A stretch of 64,000 bases of DNA from Williamsia herbipolensis (GTDB lineage: Bacteria > Actinomycetota > Actinomycetes > Mycobacteriales > Mycobacteriaceae): assembly GCF_000964005.1 (NCBI RefSeq), contig NZ_JXYP01000028.1:62001-126000 (forward strand). Direction: 5' to 3'. Below, piece after piece: positions 44,040 through 53,097 of this stretch. A model generated the notes under the pieces. It saw only the letters and a list, made by a program, of their open reading frames with translations. It made no database searches and was not told where the DNA came from. The position numbers and the translations under genes are program-made. Positions within the stretch are counted from its first letter, which is position 1. Each line of letters starts with the position of its first letter.

Positions 44040-44900
44040 CTACGCGATGAGCTCGCTGTCACGGGGGGCCGTCGACGCGGGCGTGTCGACACCCCGCACC
44101 GCCGAGAGGGTGGCGAGGGTGATGACCGCGCGGACCATCACGACGAGCACGATCACCATCACGGTGGTCTGCCACCAGCCGACGACGACCGCCTCGCCCA
44201 GCAGTGTCACGCCGAGCGCCATCGACACCGCGGGTTCCATCACCGTCATCGCCGGGAACGAGGTCTGCAGTTCACCGGCGACGAAGCTGCGCTGCTGGGC
44301 GACGACGCCGCCGATCGCCACGACGACGAACAGATAGACCTCGGGGCGCGCGTAGAGGTTGAGCGGATCGTGCAGCGCCACGTAGACGACGGTCTTGATG
44401 AGCAGTGCGCCGATACCGAACAGTGTGCCGGCGACCAGGCCGTAGAACAGGGCGCGGTTGTGGTCGCTGGATCGTTCGGCGATCACGACCAACACGATCA
44501 GCAGCGCGATGATGGCGGCGATCGTGGCGACGATCAGGGCGTGGTCGGGTCGGCGATCGACCTCGCGCGGGTCGGCGATGAGCAGGAAGATGCCGACGCA
44601 GGCGACGAGCGCGCCACCCCATGCCCACTCGTAGCGGCTGGGGTGCCGGTGATCGAGCCACGCCTCGAGCGGCAACGCGAACAACACCGCGAGGACCACC
44701 AGCGGCTGCACGAGCAGGATCGATCCGAGGCCCAGCGCCGCCGCGTGCAGGCCGAACCCGCCGAGCGCGATGCCCGCGCCGAGACACCACACGAGCGTGA
44801 TCGCGCCGCCCTCGCACGAGGCGCGTTGACGCAGCACGGTTCCCGCCGCGATCAGCGCTGCCGCGCCGACCGCCAGCAGCGCGGGGAGCCAGGTGTGCAC
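44040..44900 (-). CDS. DMT-superfamily membrane transporter, copy 2
   Basis: A 286-residue polytopic membrane protein with about nine to ten hydrophobic helices. It shares with the next gene the blocks LLVQPLVVLAVLFALPLEA, LDHRHPS and SFPAMTVMEPAVSMALGV at matching places, so the two arose by tandem duplication. Members of this DMT/EamA group are of unknown cargo. GTG at 44900 is the likely start, 10 bp after its paralogue's stop. Confidence 0.82.
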   Translation of the reverse strand: MHTWLPALLAVGAAALIAAGTVLRQRASCEGGAITLVWCLGAGIALGGFGLHAAALGLGSILLVQPLVVLAVLFALPLEAWLDHRHPSRYEWAWGGALVACVGIFLLIADPREVDRRPDHALIVATIAAIIALLIVLVVIAERSSDHNRALFYGLVAGTLFGIGALLIKTVVYVALHDPLNLYARPEVYLFVVVAIGGVVAQQRSFVAGELQTSFPAMTVMEPAVSMALGVTLLGEAVVVGWWQTTVMVIVLVVMVRAVITLATLSAVRGVDTPASTAPRDSELIA

Positions 44901-44910
44901 GTGTTCGAGG

Positions 44911-45804
44911 TTAGTGGCCGGCCCGGGATGTGCCACCCAGGGAAACGCCCGTGGCGTTCGCGGACACGAGTTCCGGAGGCGCCTCGAACTCCGTTTCGCG
45001 AGCTGCGGCGTGCTTGGCCAGCACCACCACCGCGTAGAACATGAGGATCAACACACCACCGGCGAACACGCCCTCGACGACGTCGACGTCGGCGCGCTCA
45101 CCGAGCAGCAGCACGCCCAGCGCCATGGCGACCGCGGGTTCCATGACGGTCATGGCCGGGAACGACGTCTGCAGGTCGTGGGCGGCGAAGGCGAGCTGTT
45201 GCGCCCACACCGACCCGCCAGCGACGACGATGATCAGGTAGAGCTCGGGGTGGACGAAGATGTGCGCGATCCCGTCCCCCATCTGGTTCGTGACGCCCTT
45301 GACGAGGAACGACTGCACGCCGGTCAACAGCCCCGACGCCGAACCGAAGAGCAGCGCCCGGTAGTGCAGCGACACGAACTTCGCGCCCACCACCAGTCCG
45401 GCGAGGACGACGAGGACCGCGACGACGGTGCCGACGAACACCCACGGGCCCGGGGAGGACTCCGACGGTGTCGGCATGGCGATCAGCACGAACGCGGCGA
45501 TGCACAGGGTGAGGACGATGCCCCACTTCCACTCCTGGAACGTGAGCCGCCGATGGTCGAGGTAGGCCTCCATCGGCAACGCGAACAACACCGACAGCAC
45601 GATGAGCGGCTGCACCAACAGCAGGGTGCCCAGCCCCAGGGCGACGGCCTGCAGCGCGAACCCGCCCGCGGCGATGAGCACGCCCAGCCACCAGCGCCGG
45701 GTGATGCCACCGGTCGGCGTCGACGACCGCTGCCGCACCAGAGTTCCCGTCGCGACCAGCAACGCCGACAGCACGGCGAGCGTCGCGGGCAGGAACAGGT
45801 GCAT
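44911..45804 (-). CDS. DMT-superfamily membrane transporter, copy 1
   Basis: A 297-residue paralogue of the downstream gene (LLVQPLIVLSVLFALPMEAY, SFPAMTVMEPAVAMALGVLL). About ten membrane helices with a polar C-terminal tail. A TAGCGT hexamer on the minus strand (45812-45817) lies 7 nt before the ATG, so transcription is probably leaderless and the pair forms one operon. Substrate unknown; an obligate heterodimer, as in paired SMR/DMT transporters, is possible. Confidence 0.82.
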   Translation of the reverse strand: MHLFLPATLAVLSALLVATGTLVRQRSSTPTGGITRRWWLGVLIAAGGFALQAVALGLGTLLLVQPLIVLSVLFALPMEAYLDHRRLTFQEWKWGIVLTLCIAAFVLIAMPTPSESSPGPWVFVGTVVAVLVVLAGLVVGAKFVSLHYRALLFGSASGLLTGVQSFLVKGVTNQMGDGIAHIFVHPELYLIIVVAGGSVWAQQLAFAAHDLQTSFPAMTVMEPAVAMALGVLLLGERADVDVVEGVFAGGVLILMFYAVVVLAKHAAARETEFEAPPELVSANATGVSLGGTSRAGH

Positions 45805-45910
45805 CGCGCCCACGCTACTGGCCCACACGGGGCGCCGCGCCGTCCTCGGGGGCCTGGGAGCGGATTCTCAACGAAGTCTTATCGAGCACCCCGGACAGGT
45901 GTGCGACCGA

Positions 45911-46867
45911 TCACCCGACGATCGGCAGGACCGGCAGGCACGGCACGGATCGCGGGTGTGCGGGATCGAGTGCGTTGAGGACGTAGGTCGCCGCCCGGCG
46001 CGAGGCGGCGACGGCGACATGGTCACTGTGGTCGGCCGAACACCCGTTCTGCACAACGAAGTTGGTGACGTCGTCGCCGGGCCGCCCCGCCACCTGACCG
46101 GAGGTGTACGGGATGACCGCTTCGTCGTACATGGTGGAGATGTTCGTGTACGCGATTCCCGGGACGTAGGGACCGCCGCCGGCGTTGACCTCCGCCAGCA
46201 GCGCCGACCCGGTCTGCATCTGGCCGCACGCCGCGCACACGGGCAATCCGGTCTCGGTGATGCCGAGACGCCGCGCCACCACGCCCGCCTGCGCTCCCAC
46301 CGCACCGCCGGTGCCGTTCCACAGCGGCGCGAGCGACACGTACCGACCGACCGAGGACGCACCGTCGAGGTATCGGACGAACCAGGTCGGCATCAGGGTG
46401 CCCTGCGAGTGGCCGACGATGTCGACCTTGGCCGCTCCGGTGGCCTGACGGACGCGGTCGACGAAGGTGCGCAGCTGCGCGGCGCTGGTCTCGATGCGCC
46501 CCATGCCCCCGACCTGGTCGAACGGCGCGATCGACGTCACCGTGCCGTAGGTGAGGGCGAACACGCAGTAGCCCTCGTTGCGGAGCAGCGGGACGTAGGT
46601 GCCCCAGTTGGTCATGCTGCCGCCGCCGGTGCCGTGGACCAGGACCACCGGATTTGGGTGTTCGGCCGTCGGTCGGCACCGGAAGTCGTTCGATCCGGGC
46701 AGCGATCCACCGGGGTGGCCCAGCGCGTAGGGGATGCCGGAGAAGAAGTTGTACGACACCGGGAGCGGGGCCGCGCTCGCCGGCACGACCGACGCGGTGA
46801 CCGCGCCCGCCGCGAGCAGCAGACCGACGAGCGTCCGCACCACCACCGAAGTAGAACGTGTTCTCAT
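45911..46867 (-). CDS. Secreted alpha/beta-hydrolase lipase
   Basis: A 318-residue exported lipase. Signal peptide: RTRSTSVVVRTLVGLLLAAG, cleaved near ASAA. VVLVHGTGGGS forms the oxyanion hole, and the nucleophile is in VDIVGHSQGT; likely acid and histidine lie in MYDEAVIP and NGCSADHSDHVAVA. Paired cysteines (FRC with GYC, VCAAC, NGC with VPC) suggest disulphides. This is the class of actinobacterial triacylglycerol lipases. It diverges from the 46990 gene. Confidence 0.9.
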   Translation of the reverse strand: MRTRSTSVVVRTLVGLLLAAGAVTASVVPASAAPLPVSYNFFSGIPYALGHPGGSLPGSNDFRCRPTAEHPNPVVLVHGTGGGSMTNWGTYVPLLRNEGYCVFALTYGTVTSIAPFDQVGGMGRIETSAAQLRTFVDRVRQATGAAKVDIVGHSQGTLMPTWFVRYLDGASSVGRYVSLAPLWNGTGGAVGAQAGVVARRLGITETGLPVCAACGQMQTGSALLAEVNAGGGPYVPGIAYTNISTMYDEAVIPYTSGQVAGRPGDDVTNFVVQNGCSADHSDHVAVAASRRAATYVLNALDPAHPRSVPCLPVLPIVG

Positions 46868-46989
46868 GAGCGGAACGTAACACCTCGTCAGCCGGGGATG
46901 GCGTCGTTCGAGCGAGCGACATCGCGACGACTTCGCCACGCCGCAGGAGGTGTTTCGCCGATGTCGGTCATCGGATCTACCGTCATCGG

Positions 46990-47301
46990 GTGGCATCACG
47001 CAGGACGGGGACTCCCAGGACGGGGACTCGCGGGATCTCCGACGAGTTGGAGCAACTCCTCACCCTGTCGCGCGCGCAGATCGACAGCGCGTTGACCGAC
47101 GACGGTGCCCGTGACGACCTGATCGAACTCAGTCTCGACGAGGATCTCGAACTCCGTGAGGCCGCGGCCGCGGCGCTCGATCGCGGCGACGACGAGCACG
47201 CCCGGGCCTACGAGCAGGAGGCGTCGGCGTGGCGACACACCGCGCGGCTGCTGCGTGGGGAAACCGGTTCGGATCGTTCGGCGCGGTCGCGCAGCGCATG
47301 A
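46990..47301 (+). CDS. Small hypothetical helical protein upstream of sixA
   Basis: A 103-residue protein with a basic N-terminal tail, then an acidic, fully helical body (DELEQLLTLSRAQIDSALTD, LREAAAAALDRGDDEHARAY). No recognised domain; no signal or membrane helix. GTG at 46990 is the only reasonable start. It ends in an ATGA overlap with sixA, so it may act with that phosphatase. Confidence 0.65.
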   Translation: MASRRTGTPRTGTRGISDELEQLLTLSRAQIDSALTDDGARDDLIELSLDEDLELREAAAAALDRGDDEHARAYEQEASAWRHTARLLRGETGSDRSARSRSA

Positions 47302-47786
47302 CGCGCACGCTGATCCTCATGCGCCACGGCAAGTCGGGATACCCCAAGGGCGTCGGCGACCACGAACGTCCGCTCGCCGAACGCGGCATCGCGCAGGCGA
47401 CACTCGCGGGCGAATGGTTCGCGCGTGACGGCCTCACCGTCGACGCCGTCGTCTGCTCGACCGCGACCCGCACCCGCCAGACGCTGCAGTGCACGGGCGT
47501 CGACGCCGCCTCGGTCGATTTCGTCGACGACGTGTACGGCGGCATGCCCGAACACATCCTCGCCGCCATCCGCGACCACGTGCCCGCCGACGCCGAGACG
47601 GTGTTGGTGGTCGGCCACGAACCGGGGATGCCCGCGACCGCCATCACGCTCGACCCGTCGGCCGACATCGACGGGTTCCCGACCTCGGCCTACGCGGTGC
47701 TGCGGATCGCGGTCCCGTGGGATCAGATCGGTGCGGCCGCCGGATCCGACACCGCGACACTGGTGTCGATGAACATCCCCCGCTAG
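47298..47786 (+). CDS. sixA: SixA-like phosphohistidine phosphatase
   Basis: A 162-residue histidine phosphatase of the SixA branch. The catalytic LMRHGKSGYP (RHG) is at residue 9 onward, ERPLAERGIAQA follows, and the second histidine is in VVGHEPGMP. E. coli SixA removes phosphate from PtsN/NPr or ArcB-type phosphohistidine. The start overlaps the preceding stop; convergent with the next gene at 6 bp. Confidence 0.87.
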   Translation: MTRTLILMRHGKSGYPKGVGDHERPLAERGIAQATLAGEWFARDGLTVDAVVCSTATRTRQTLQCTGVDAASVDFVDDVYGGMPEHILAAIRDHVPADAETVLVVGHEPGMPATAITLDPSADIDGFPTSAYAVLRIAVPWDQIGAAAGSDTATLVSMNIPR

Positions 47787-47792
47787 GTCAAC

Positions 47793-48740
47793 TCAGGCGT
47801 CGCGGCGCGCGATGATCGCGGCCGCGAGATCGGTACCCGACCGCCACGCACTCTCGACCCGCGGCGACCCCTCCGGGCACCACTGGTCTCCCGCGAGACC
47901 GACGAGCCGACCGTCGATCTGCTGCAGGGAGTGGGTGGCGTCGTGGGCGCCGGTCGGCTTGGCGAAGGTCCAGCGGTGCGCGTGGGTCCACTCGATCGCC
48001 GACCGGCCGATCCCGAGCAGCTCGGTCACCGCGTCCTCCACCTCTCCGATCACCTCGGCGGGATCGTCGAGGTGGGCGGCCGCGAGGTCGGGCGTGGTGT
48101 GGGCGACGAGCACGGCGGCACCGTCGCCGCGGCGCGAGCCGTCGTCGGCGATGAACGACACCGACGGGTGGTCGTTGACGAACGCGGCGTGGGTGAACGG
48201 CAGGTCCCGCATCGACTCCGGCTCGAATCCGACGGCGACCGCGATGACCGGGTCGTAGCCGACCGACTCGTCGATCTCGGTCAACCGCGCGGCCTGCGGA
48301 TCGGGCATCGCGATCACGACGTCACCGTCGGGCAGCGCGTCGAGGTCGGCGGTGGTGACCTCGATGTCGCCGAGGACGTCGCGGACGAGTGATCGCAGGC
48401 CGCCGGGGGTCGCCCACCGCATCGGGCCGGTCGAGGTCGAGGGCGGCGCGTCGGCGGCCAGCACCCCGAAGGTGTCGGTCCACTCGCGGGCCAGGCCGCG
48501 ACCACGCCACTCCCCGACCACCGCCTGGAAACCGTTGTCGCGCACGGTGAAATACCCGGCCCCGACATCGACCCGGCGGCCGTGCAGCTCAGGTGAGGCC
48601 ATCCGTCCCCCGGGGGCGCGCCCGCGGTCGAGCACGCGCACCGGCACGCCCGCGGCGACCAGCGCGGCGGCACACGCCGCGCCCGCCATCCCCGCCCCGA
48701 CGACGGTCACCGGCGTGCCCACGGTGTGTTCGGTGCTCAT
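47793..48740 (-). CDS. FAD-dependent amine-oxidase-like protein (renalase type)
   Basis: A 315-residue flavoprotein: the FAD loop VTVVGAGMAGAACAAAL, then RGRAPGGRMAS (the GGR motif), VDVGAGYFTV and the C-terminal LAGDQWCPEGSPRVESAW that closes the FAD site. This short layout matches renalase-type NAD(P)H/amine oxidases. It follows the alpha/beta hydrolase by 4 bp, sharing an operon. Substrate unknown. Confidence 0.85.
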   Translation of the reverse strand: MSTEHTVGTPVTVVGAGMAGAACAAALVAAGVPVRVLDRGRAPGGRMASPELHGRRVDVGAGYFTVRDNGFQAVVGEWRGRGLAREWTDTFGVLAADAPPSTSTGPMRWATPGGLRSLVRDVLGDIEVTTADLDALPDGDVVIAMPDPQAARLTEIDESVGYDPVIAVAVGFEPESMRDLPFTHAAFVNDHPSVSFIADDGSRRGDGAAVLVAHTTPDLAAAHLDDPAEVIGEVEDAVTELLGIGRSAIEWTHAHRWTFAKPTGAHDATHSLQQIDGRLVGLAGDQWCPEGSPRVESAWRSGTDLAAAIIARRDA

Positions 48741-48744
48741 TAAT

Positions 48745-49638
48745 TCACCGTACGTGCTCGGGCCAGGGGTTCTCGCCGTCGACCAGCCAGCGCACCGAGT
48801 CGGCCCAGAAGTCGTCGCGATGGCGGCTGTGGAACAGCCCGAAATGGCCGATGGAGCTGTGGCCGAGCGCATCCGGTGACAGCTGGACGAACTCGTGTGA
48901 CGTGGCGGGCAGGTAGGCGAGCACCCGCCGGACGGCCGCGGGCGTGGCGTACTCGTCGTCGGTGGTCGCGACGGCGAGGACGGGTGCGGTCAGGGCTGCG
49001 GCGACGGCCACGACGTCGGCGCGTTCGGCGCGGGGGTAGTTGTCCTCCATGCGCGGGCGACGGCGCGCGCACTCCATCGCGACGCCGCGCGGCAGATCCT
49101 CCATCCAGCCGAGACGCCGCGCCGGGAAATACCCGCACACGAGGGTCAGCAGCGGACCCACCACGCGCCAACGCCAGATCAGCCGACGCCGTGCCCATGG
49201 CGCGAAGTCACCGCGCCACGCGTACTGGCCACCGACGCTGAGCACGCGCACGATCTCGGTGTTGCGCGGCGCCCACAGCGGGACCACCCCACCGACGCTG
49301 TGTCCGACGACGGAGACCGGCGCGCCGGGCCATCGGCGCCCGGCCTCACCGAGCACGGCGTCGAGGTCCTTCCGGCCCCAGTCCTGCCAGCGACATCGCA
49401 TGCCGCGCAGGCGGCTCGGCCGCGAGTCCCCGATACCGCGGTAGTCGAAGGTGACCACGTCGAACCCGGCGTCGGCGAGGAACGCCGCATAGCGGTGGTA
49501 GTAGCGGGCGAGCACGCCCGTCGCGGCGGTGATGACGGCGACCCCGGGGCGTCGCGGGGCGGTCGCGGAGGCGGGCCAGTGGTGCCCGTGCAGCACGAAC
49601 CCGTCGGCGCAGGTGATCTCGATGGGGACGGCGGTCAT
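48745..49638 (-). CDS. Alpha/beta-hydrolase
   Basis: A 297-residue cytoplasmic hydrolase: VTFDYRGIGDSRPS follows strand 4, the nucleophile sits in VSVVGHSVGGVVP, the acid in VATTDDEYATP, and the histidine near IGHFGLFHSRH. The layout with an RGIGDS block and C-terminal GHFGLF matches a group often called YheT-like or serine aminopeptidase-like. No signal peptide. First gene of the pair with the renalase-like enzyme. Confidence 0.87.
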   Translation of the reverse strand: MTAVPIEITCADGFVLHGHHWPASATAPRRPGVAVITAATGVLARYYHRYAAFLADAGFDVVTFDYRGIGDSRPSRLRGMRCRWQDWGRKDLDAVLGEAGRRWPGAPVSVVGHSVGGVVPLWAPRNTEIVRVLSVGGQYAWRGDFAPWARRRLIWRWRVVGPLLTLVCGYFPARRLGWMEDLPRGVAMECARRRPRMEDNYPRAERADVVAVAAALTAPVLAVATTDDEYATPAAVRRVLAYLPATSHEFVQLSPDALGHSSIGHFGLFHSRHRDDFWADSVRWLVDGENPWPEHVR

Positions 49639-49716
49639 GCGCGCGAGGACGCCGGTCGGTCTCTCGCGGTGGTCACCGGTTCAGCGTATCCGCGGCCGGT
49701 GTCGCGTCGGGCTCCC

Positions 49717-49722
49717 TAGGAT
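49717..49722 (+). promoter_or_regulatory. -10 hexamer of a leaderless gene
   Basis: TAGGAT is placed 6 nt before the ATG at 49729, identical in sequence and spacing to the element at 8351-8356. Confidence 0.55.
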
Positions 49723-49728
49723 CGCGGC

Positions 49729-50169
49729 ATGACGATCACCCCCTCCGCCGTTGACACCGTGACGAAGAAGCTGTCCCGGAAGTCCCGATCCACCGACCGC
49801 GCCAAGACGGCGCTCCCCCTGGTCCTCGGCGGTGGCCGTGCCGCGCTGGGGCTGTCGATGCTGCTGGCACCGGCCAAGACCAACGCACTGCTCGCCGGCG
49901 CCGACGCGAAGCTGCCGATGATGAAGGTGACCACGAGGCTGTTCGCCGCGCGCGAGGTCTTCGTCGGCGGCGGCGTGGTGGCGGCGACGTCGGCGAGTCC
50001 GGCGGTGCTCACCTCCACGATCGAGGCCGGCGTCGCGCTCGACGCCGTCGACGCCGTGTCGTTCGCCGTCACCAAGGGGGTGCCGCTGACCACCCGTCTG
50101 CTGACCGTCACCGCGGCGGTCGGTTACGCCGCACTCGGGATCTACACGCTGCTGGTCCTCGAGGACTGA
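49729..50169 (+). CDS. Small membrane protein (DUF4267-like)
   Basis: A 146-residue protein with a basic N-terminus (KKLSRKSRSTDRAK) and three to four hydrophobic segments (ALGLSMLLAPAKT, VFVGGGVVAATSASPAVL, LTVTAAVGYAALGIYTLLVL). The arrangement resembles DUF4267/DoxX-like membrane proteins of unknown role. Leaderless promoter. Followed on the same strand by a glutamine amidotransferase 38 bp on. Confidence 0.7.
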   Translation: MTITPSAVDTVTKKLSRKSRSTDRAKTALPLVLGGGRAALGLSMLLAPAKTNALLAGADAKLPMMKVTTRLFAAREVFVGGGVVAATSASPAVLTSTIEAGVALDAVDAVSFAVTKGVPLTTRLLTVTAAVGYAALGIYTLLVLED

Positions 50170-50207
50170 ACCCTGCCCGTCGCGGGTGGTGCTGCGAGGA
50201 TGGGGCG

Positions 50208-50888
50208 GTGACCACCGCACTGTTCCTCGCCCACGAAGACGACCGTGAACGCGGACGCGTCGAGGCCGGATCACTGGCCGACAACACCCGCGCCCGCGGC
50301 TACGACGTCGTCGTGGCCCATCCCGGCGACGACCTCCCCGACCCGACGAGCATCGATTTCGTGACGGTGCTCGGATCCGCGCACGCCGCCGACGACGACT
50401 CCCTGCCGTGGCTGGCGCCCGAACGCGCCTACGTGGCCGCCGTCCTCGACGCCGGCACCCCGGTGCTCGGGGTGTGTTTCGGCGGTCAGCTGCTCAGCCG
50501 CGTGCTCGGTGGTGTCGTCACGCGGTCACCGCACCCGGAGGTCGGGTTCGCGACGGTCGAATCGACCCGCGACTTCATCGATTCCGGGCCGTGGATGCAG
50601 TGGCACTTCGATCACTTCACCGTGCCGCCGGGCGCCGAACTGATCGCCCACAACCCCAACGGCGCACAGGCATTCGTCTCCGGCCGCAACCTGGGCCTGC
50701 AATTCCACCCCGAGATCTCCGCGGGGTCGTTCGCGGCGTGGCGCCTGGGCTGGACCCGCGAGTCCGAGATCGAGGTCGAACGCGACTTCGGCATCGACGT
50801 CGACGACCTCGCCGACCGCATCGCCCGCGACGCGGCGAACCTCAGCTCCCGGTGCGGGCGACTGCTCGACGGGTTCCTCGCGCTGTAG
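50208..50888 (+). CDS. Class I glutamine amidotransferase-like protein
   Basis: A 226-residue stand-alone GATase1 domain. The nucleophile is in GVCFGGQLLSRVLGG, and the histidine/glutamate pair is in LQFHPEISAG. Such free domains hydrolyse glutamine or gamma-glutamyl compounds (compare GuaA-type and YfeJ-like proteins). No synthetase partner is adjacent. Convergent with uppP (9-bp gap). Confidence 0.87.
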   Translation: MTTALFLAHEDDRERGRVEAGSLADNTRARGYDVVVAHPGDDLPDPTSIDFVTVLGSAHAADDDSLPWLAPERAYVAAVLDAGTPVLGVCFGGQLLSRVLGGVVTRSPHPEVGFATVESTRDFIDSGPWMQWHFDHFTVPPGAELIAHNPNGAQAFVSGRNLGLQFHPEISAGSFAAWRLGWTRESEIEVERDFGIDVDDLADRIARDAANLSSRCGRLLDGFLAL

Positions 50889-50897
50889 ATCGGGGCC

Positions 50898-51812
50898 TCA
50901 GGCGAACAGCGCGATGCTGATCCCGCCCGCGACGAGGCAGTAGGCGACGAACGGGTAGAGCGTGCGCGTGCGGAAGAACCGCGCGAGGAACGCGACGGCG
51001 GCGAGGGCGGCGACGAACGCGCACACCGACCCGACCATCACCTGCCCGCCGATGCCGTCGCCGGCCGGCCCGAACAGCTCCGGGATCTTCAGCACGCCGG
51101 CGGCCAGGATGACCGGCGTGGCGAGCAGGAAGGCGAACCGCGCGGAGTCCTCGTGGTCGAGTCCGCGCAGGATGCCGCCGGAGATCGTGGCGCCCGACCG
51201 CGAGATGCCCGGCAGCAGTGCGAGGATCTGGAACGCGCCGATCAGCGCGCCGTCGGGATAGGTCAGATCGGTGACGTCGTCCTTCGCATGTCCGGACCGG
51301 CCGGCGCCCGAGGTGGCGTGTCTGCCCGAGCTCGCCGATGTCCGGCGGCGCAGCACCTCGGCGGCGAGCAGCACCAGGCCGTTGAGGAAGAGGAAGACCG
51401 CAGCGATCAACGGCGTCGCGAACACCTCGCGCAGCGGCTTCTCGGCGACGAGTCCCACGACGCCGACCGGGATCGTCGCGATCACGATCAGCCATCCGAG
51501 CTTCGCCTCGGGAGTGTCCACCGAGCGGGTTCGCAGCGAGCCGATGAGTCCACCGATGATCGCGACCCAGTCGCGACGGTAGAACACGATCAGCGCGAGC
51601 GCGGTCGCCACGTGCAACGCGACGAGGAACGCGAGGAACGGGGTGTGCCCCGGGCTGTTCGACTCGGTGACGAGCTTCTCCCAGCTACCGCCGATCCAGG
51701 CCGGGACGATCAGCGAGTGCCCCAGGCTCGACACCGGGAACAGCTCGGTGACGCCCTGGAGGAGCCCCATGACGACGGACTGGGTGTAGGTCAGCGTGCT
51801 CACGGGAGTCAT
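50898..51812 (-). CDS. uppP: Undecaprenyl-diphosphatase (bacitracin resistance)
   Basis: A 304-residue integral membrane phosphatase (BacA/UppP). LLQGVTELFPVSSLGHS is the first signature, and LLPGISRSGATISGG the second, with the catalytic Glu, Ser, His and Arg. About eight helices, and a hydrophilic loop around residues 165-190 somewhat longer than usual. It regenerates undecaprenyl phosphate for peptidoglycan and arabinogalactan synthesis at the membrane. Confidence 0.95.
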   Translation of the reverse strand: MTPVSTLTYTQSVVMGLLQGVTELFPVSSLGHSLIVPAWIGGSWEKLVTESNSPGHTPFLAFLVALHVATALALIVFYRRDWVAIIGGLIGSLRTRSVDTPEAKLGWLIVIATIPVGVVGLVAEKPLREVFATPLIAAVFLFLNGLVLLAAEVLRRRTSASSGRHATSGAGRSGHAKDDVTDLTYPDGALIGAFQILALLPGISRSGATISGGILRGLDHEDSARFAFLLATPVILAAGVLKIPELFGPAGDGIGGQVMVGSVCAFVAALAAVAFLARFFRTRTLYPFVAYCLVAGGISIALFA

Positions 51813-51872
51813 CGTGGACTCCGGCCCGCGTCGATGTCATATCGCCGGGGCGACTTGTCGCGAAGGTCGCGA

Positions 51873-52979
51873 TCAGGTGTCCGGATCGGTCAGTTCGAGT
51901 CGCACACCGAGCAGTCGGACGGGTCGGTCGAGATCGAATTTGTCGAGCAGGACGTGCACGGCGGGAGAGATGTCGGCGAGCGACGTCGTCGGCGCGGGGA
52001 GCTTGCGCGACTTCGTGCGCGTGAAGAAGGTCGTGGTGCGCACGGTGACGGCGACGCGGAACACGACGCGCCCCTCGCCGACGATCTCGGCGAGCAGGCT
52101 CTCGGTGAGCTCGGCGAGCCGGTCGTGCATCTGCGCGACATCGGTCAGGTCCGTCGGGAACGTCTGCACCTTCGAGTGCGACCGTGCCGGTTCGGGTTCG
52201 GTGGTGATCGTGGCGTCGCCGCCACCGCGCGCGAGCACGTGGAGCCAGGTGCCCTGGTGCGGACCGAACATGTCGATCAACGTCTGCCGAGGTGTGGCCG
52301 CGAGGTCGTCGACGGTGTCGACGCCCGCGGCGGCGAGCTTCGCCGCGGTCTTCGGTCCGACGCTGTGGAGGTCGCGGGTGGGGCGCTCACCCATCTCGGC
52401 CCTCCAGTTCTCGCCGGTCAGCACGAACACCCTCGCCGCGGGGTCGCCGTCGACGGGGCGCTTCTTCGCGATGTTGGTGGCCATCTTCGCGCGCTGCTTG
52501 TTGTCGCTGATCCCCACCGCGCTGCGCAGCCCGGTGACCGCGGCGACCGTCTCGCGGATCGCCGCGGCGACCGGCACCGGATCGTCGGCGTCGACACCGA
52601 CATAGGCCTCGTCCCATCCCCAGACCTCCACCGGGTGCCCGAGGGACGCGATCGCCTCCATCACCCTCGCCGACGCGGCGTCGTAGGTGGCGTGGTCGGT
52701 GGGCAGGAACACCGCGTCGGGTGATCGCTTCAGCGCCGCCCGCATCGGCATCCCTGCGCGCACCCCCTGCTCACGGGCCTCGTACGACGCGCAGGTCACC
52801 ACCGTCCGGGGTTGTTCCGGGTCGCCCGAGCCGCCCACGATCACCGCGACCCCCACGAGTTCGGGGTCGCGGATGCGCTCCACGGACACCTGGAACTGGT
52901 CGAGATCGACGTGCAGGATCCAGCGGTGACGTGACGCGGCGGGGGACGACGGACTCCCTGTGACATCGGGGACCTGCAC
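51873..52979 (-). CDS. dinB: Y-family DNA polymerase IV (DinB type)
   Basis: A 368-residue translesion polymerase. ILHVDLDQFQVSVE carries the first metal aspartate, ASYEAREQGVRAGMPMR the fingers, WGWDEAYVGV the DE pair (usually SIDEAYLD), AVGISDNKQRAKMATNIAK the template/primer site, and a helix-hairpin-helix GPKTAAKLAAAGV follows. The variant DEAY context points to the DinB2/Rv3056-like branch. GTG at 52979 has GGGGGA ahead. No LexA box was found near it, unlike many dinB genes. Confidence 0.9.
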   Translation of the reverse strand: MQVPDVTGSPSSPAASRHRWILHVDLDQFQVSVERIRDPELVGVAVIVGGSGDPEQPRTVVTCASYEAREQGVRAGMPMRAALKRSPDAVFLPTDHATYDAASARVMEAIASLGHPVEVWGWDEAYVGVDADDPVPVAAAIRETVAAVTGLRSAVGISDNKQRAKMATNIAKKRPVDGDPAARVFVLTGENWRAEMGERPTRDLHSVGPKTAAKLAAAGVDTVDDLAATPRQTLIDMFGPHQGTWLHVLARGGGDATITTEPEPARSHSKVQTFPTDLTDVAQMHDRLAELTESLLAEIVGEGRVVFRVAVTVRTTTFFTRTKSRKLPAPTTSLADISPAVHVLLDKFDLDRPVRLLGVRLELTDPDT

Positions 52980-53097
52980 GGCCCGATTGTCCCCCGTATG
53001 CGACCCTTCACGGGGAAGTCCGTACGGGTGGAGATGCACGAACGCGGACGCATCGTGGAAAAATCGACCTGCGAATCGAACAGGAGTGGTGTGTGTG

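Noticed and set aside
46852-46865. A second KstR-like sequence, TAGAACGTGTTCTC
   Set aside because: It misses one fixed position and lies at the start codon and first codons of the lipase signal peptide (Met-Arg-Thr-Arg-Ser), so coding constraint explains it.
52980-53097. LexA box controlling dinB
   Set aside because: The divergent gap contains TCGAAC once (within GAATCGAACAGG), with no second half-site at the needed distance.
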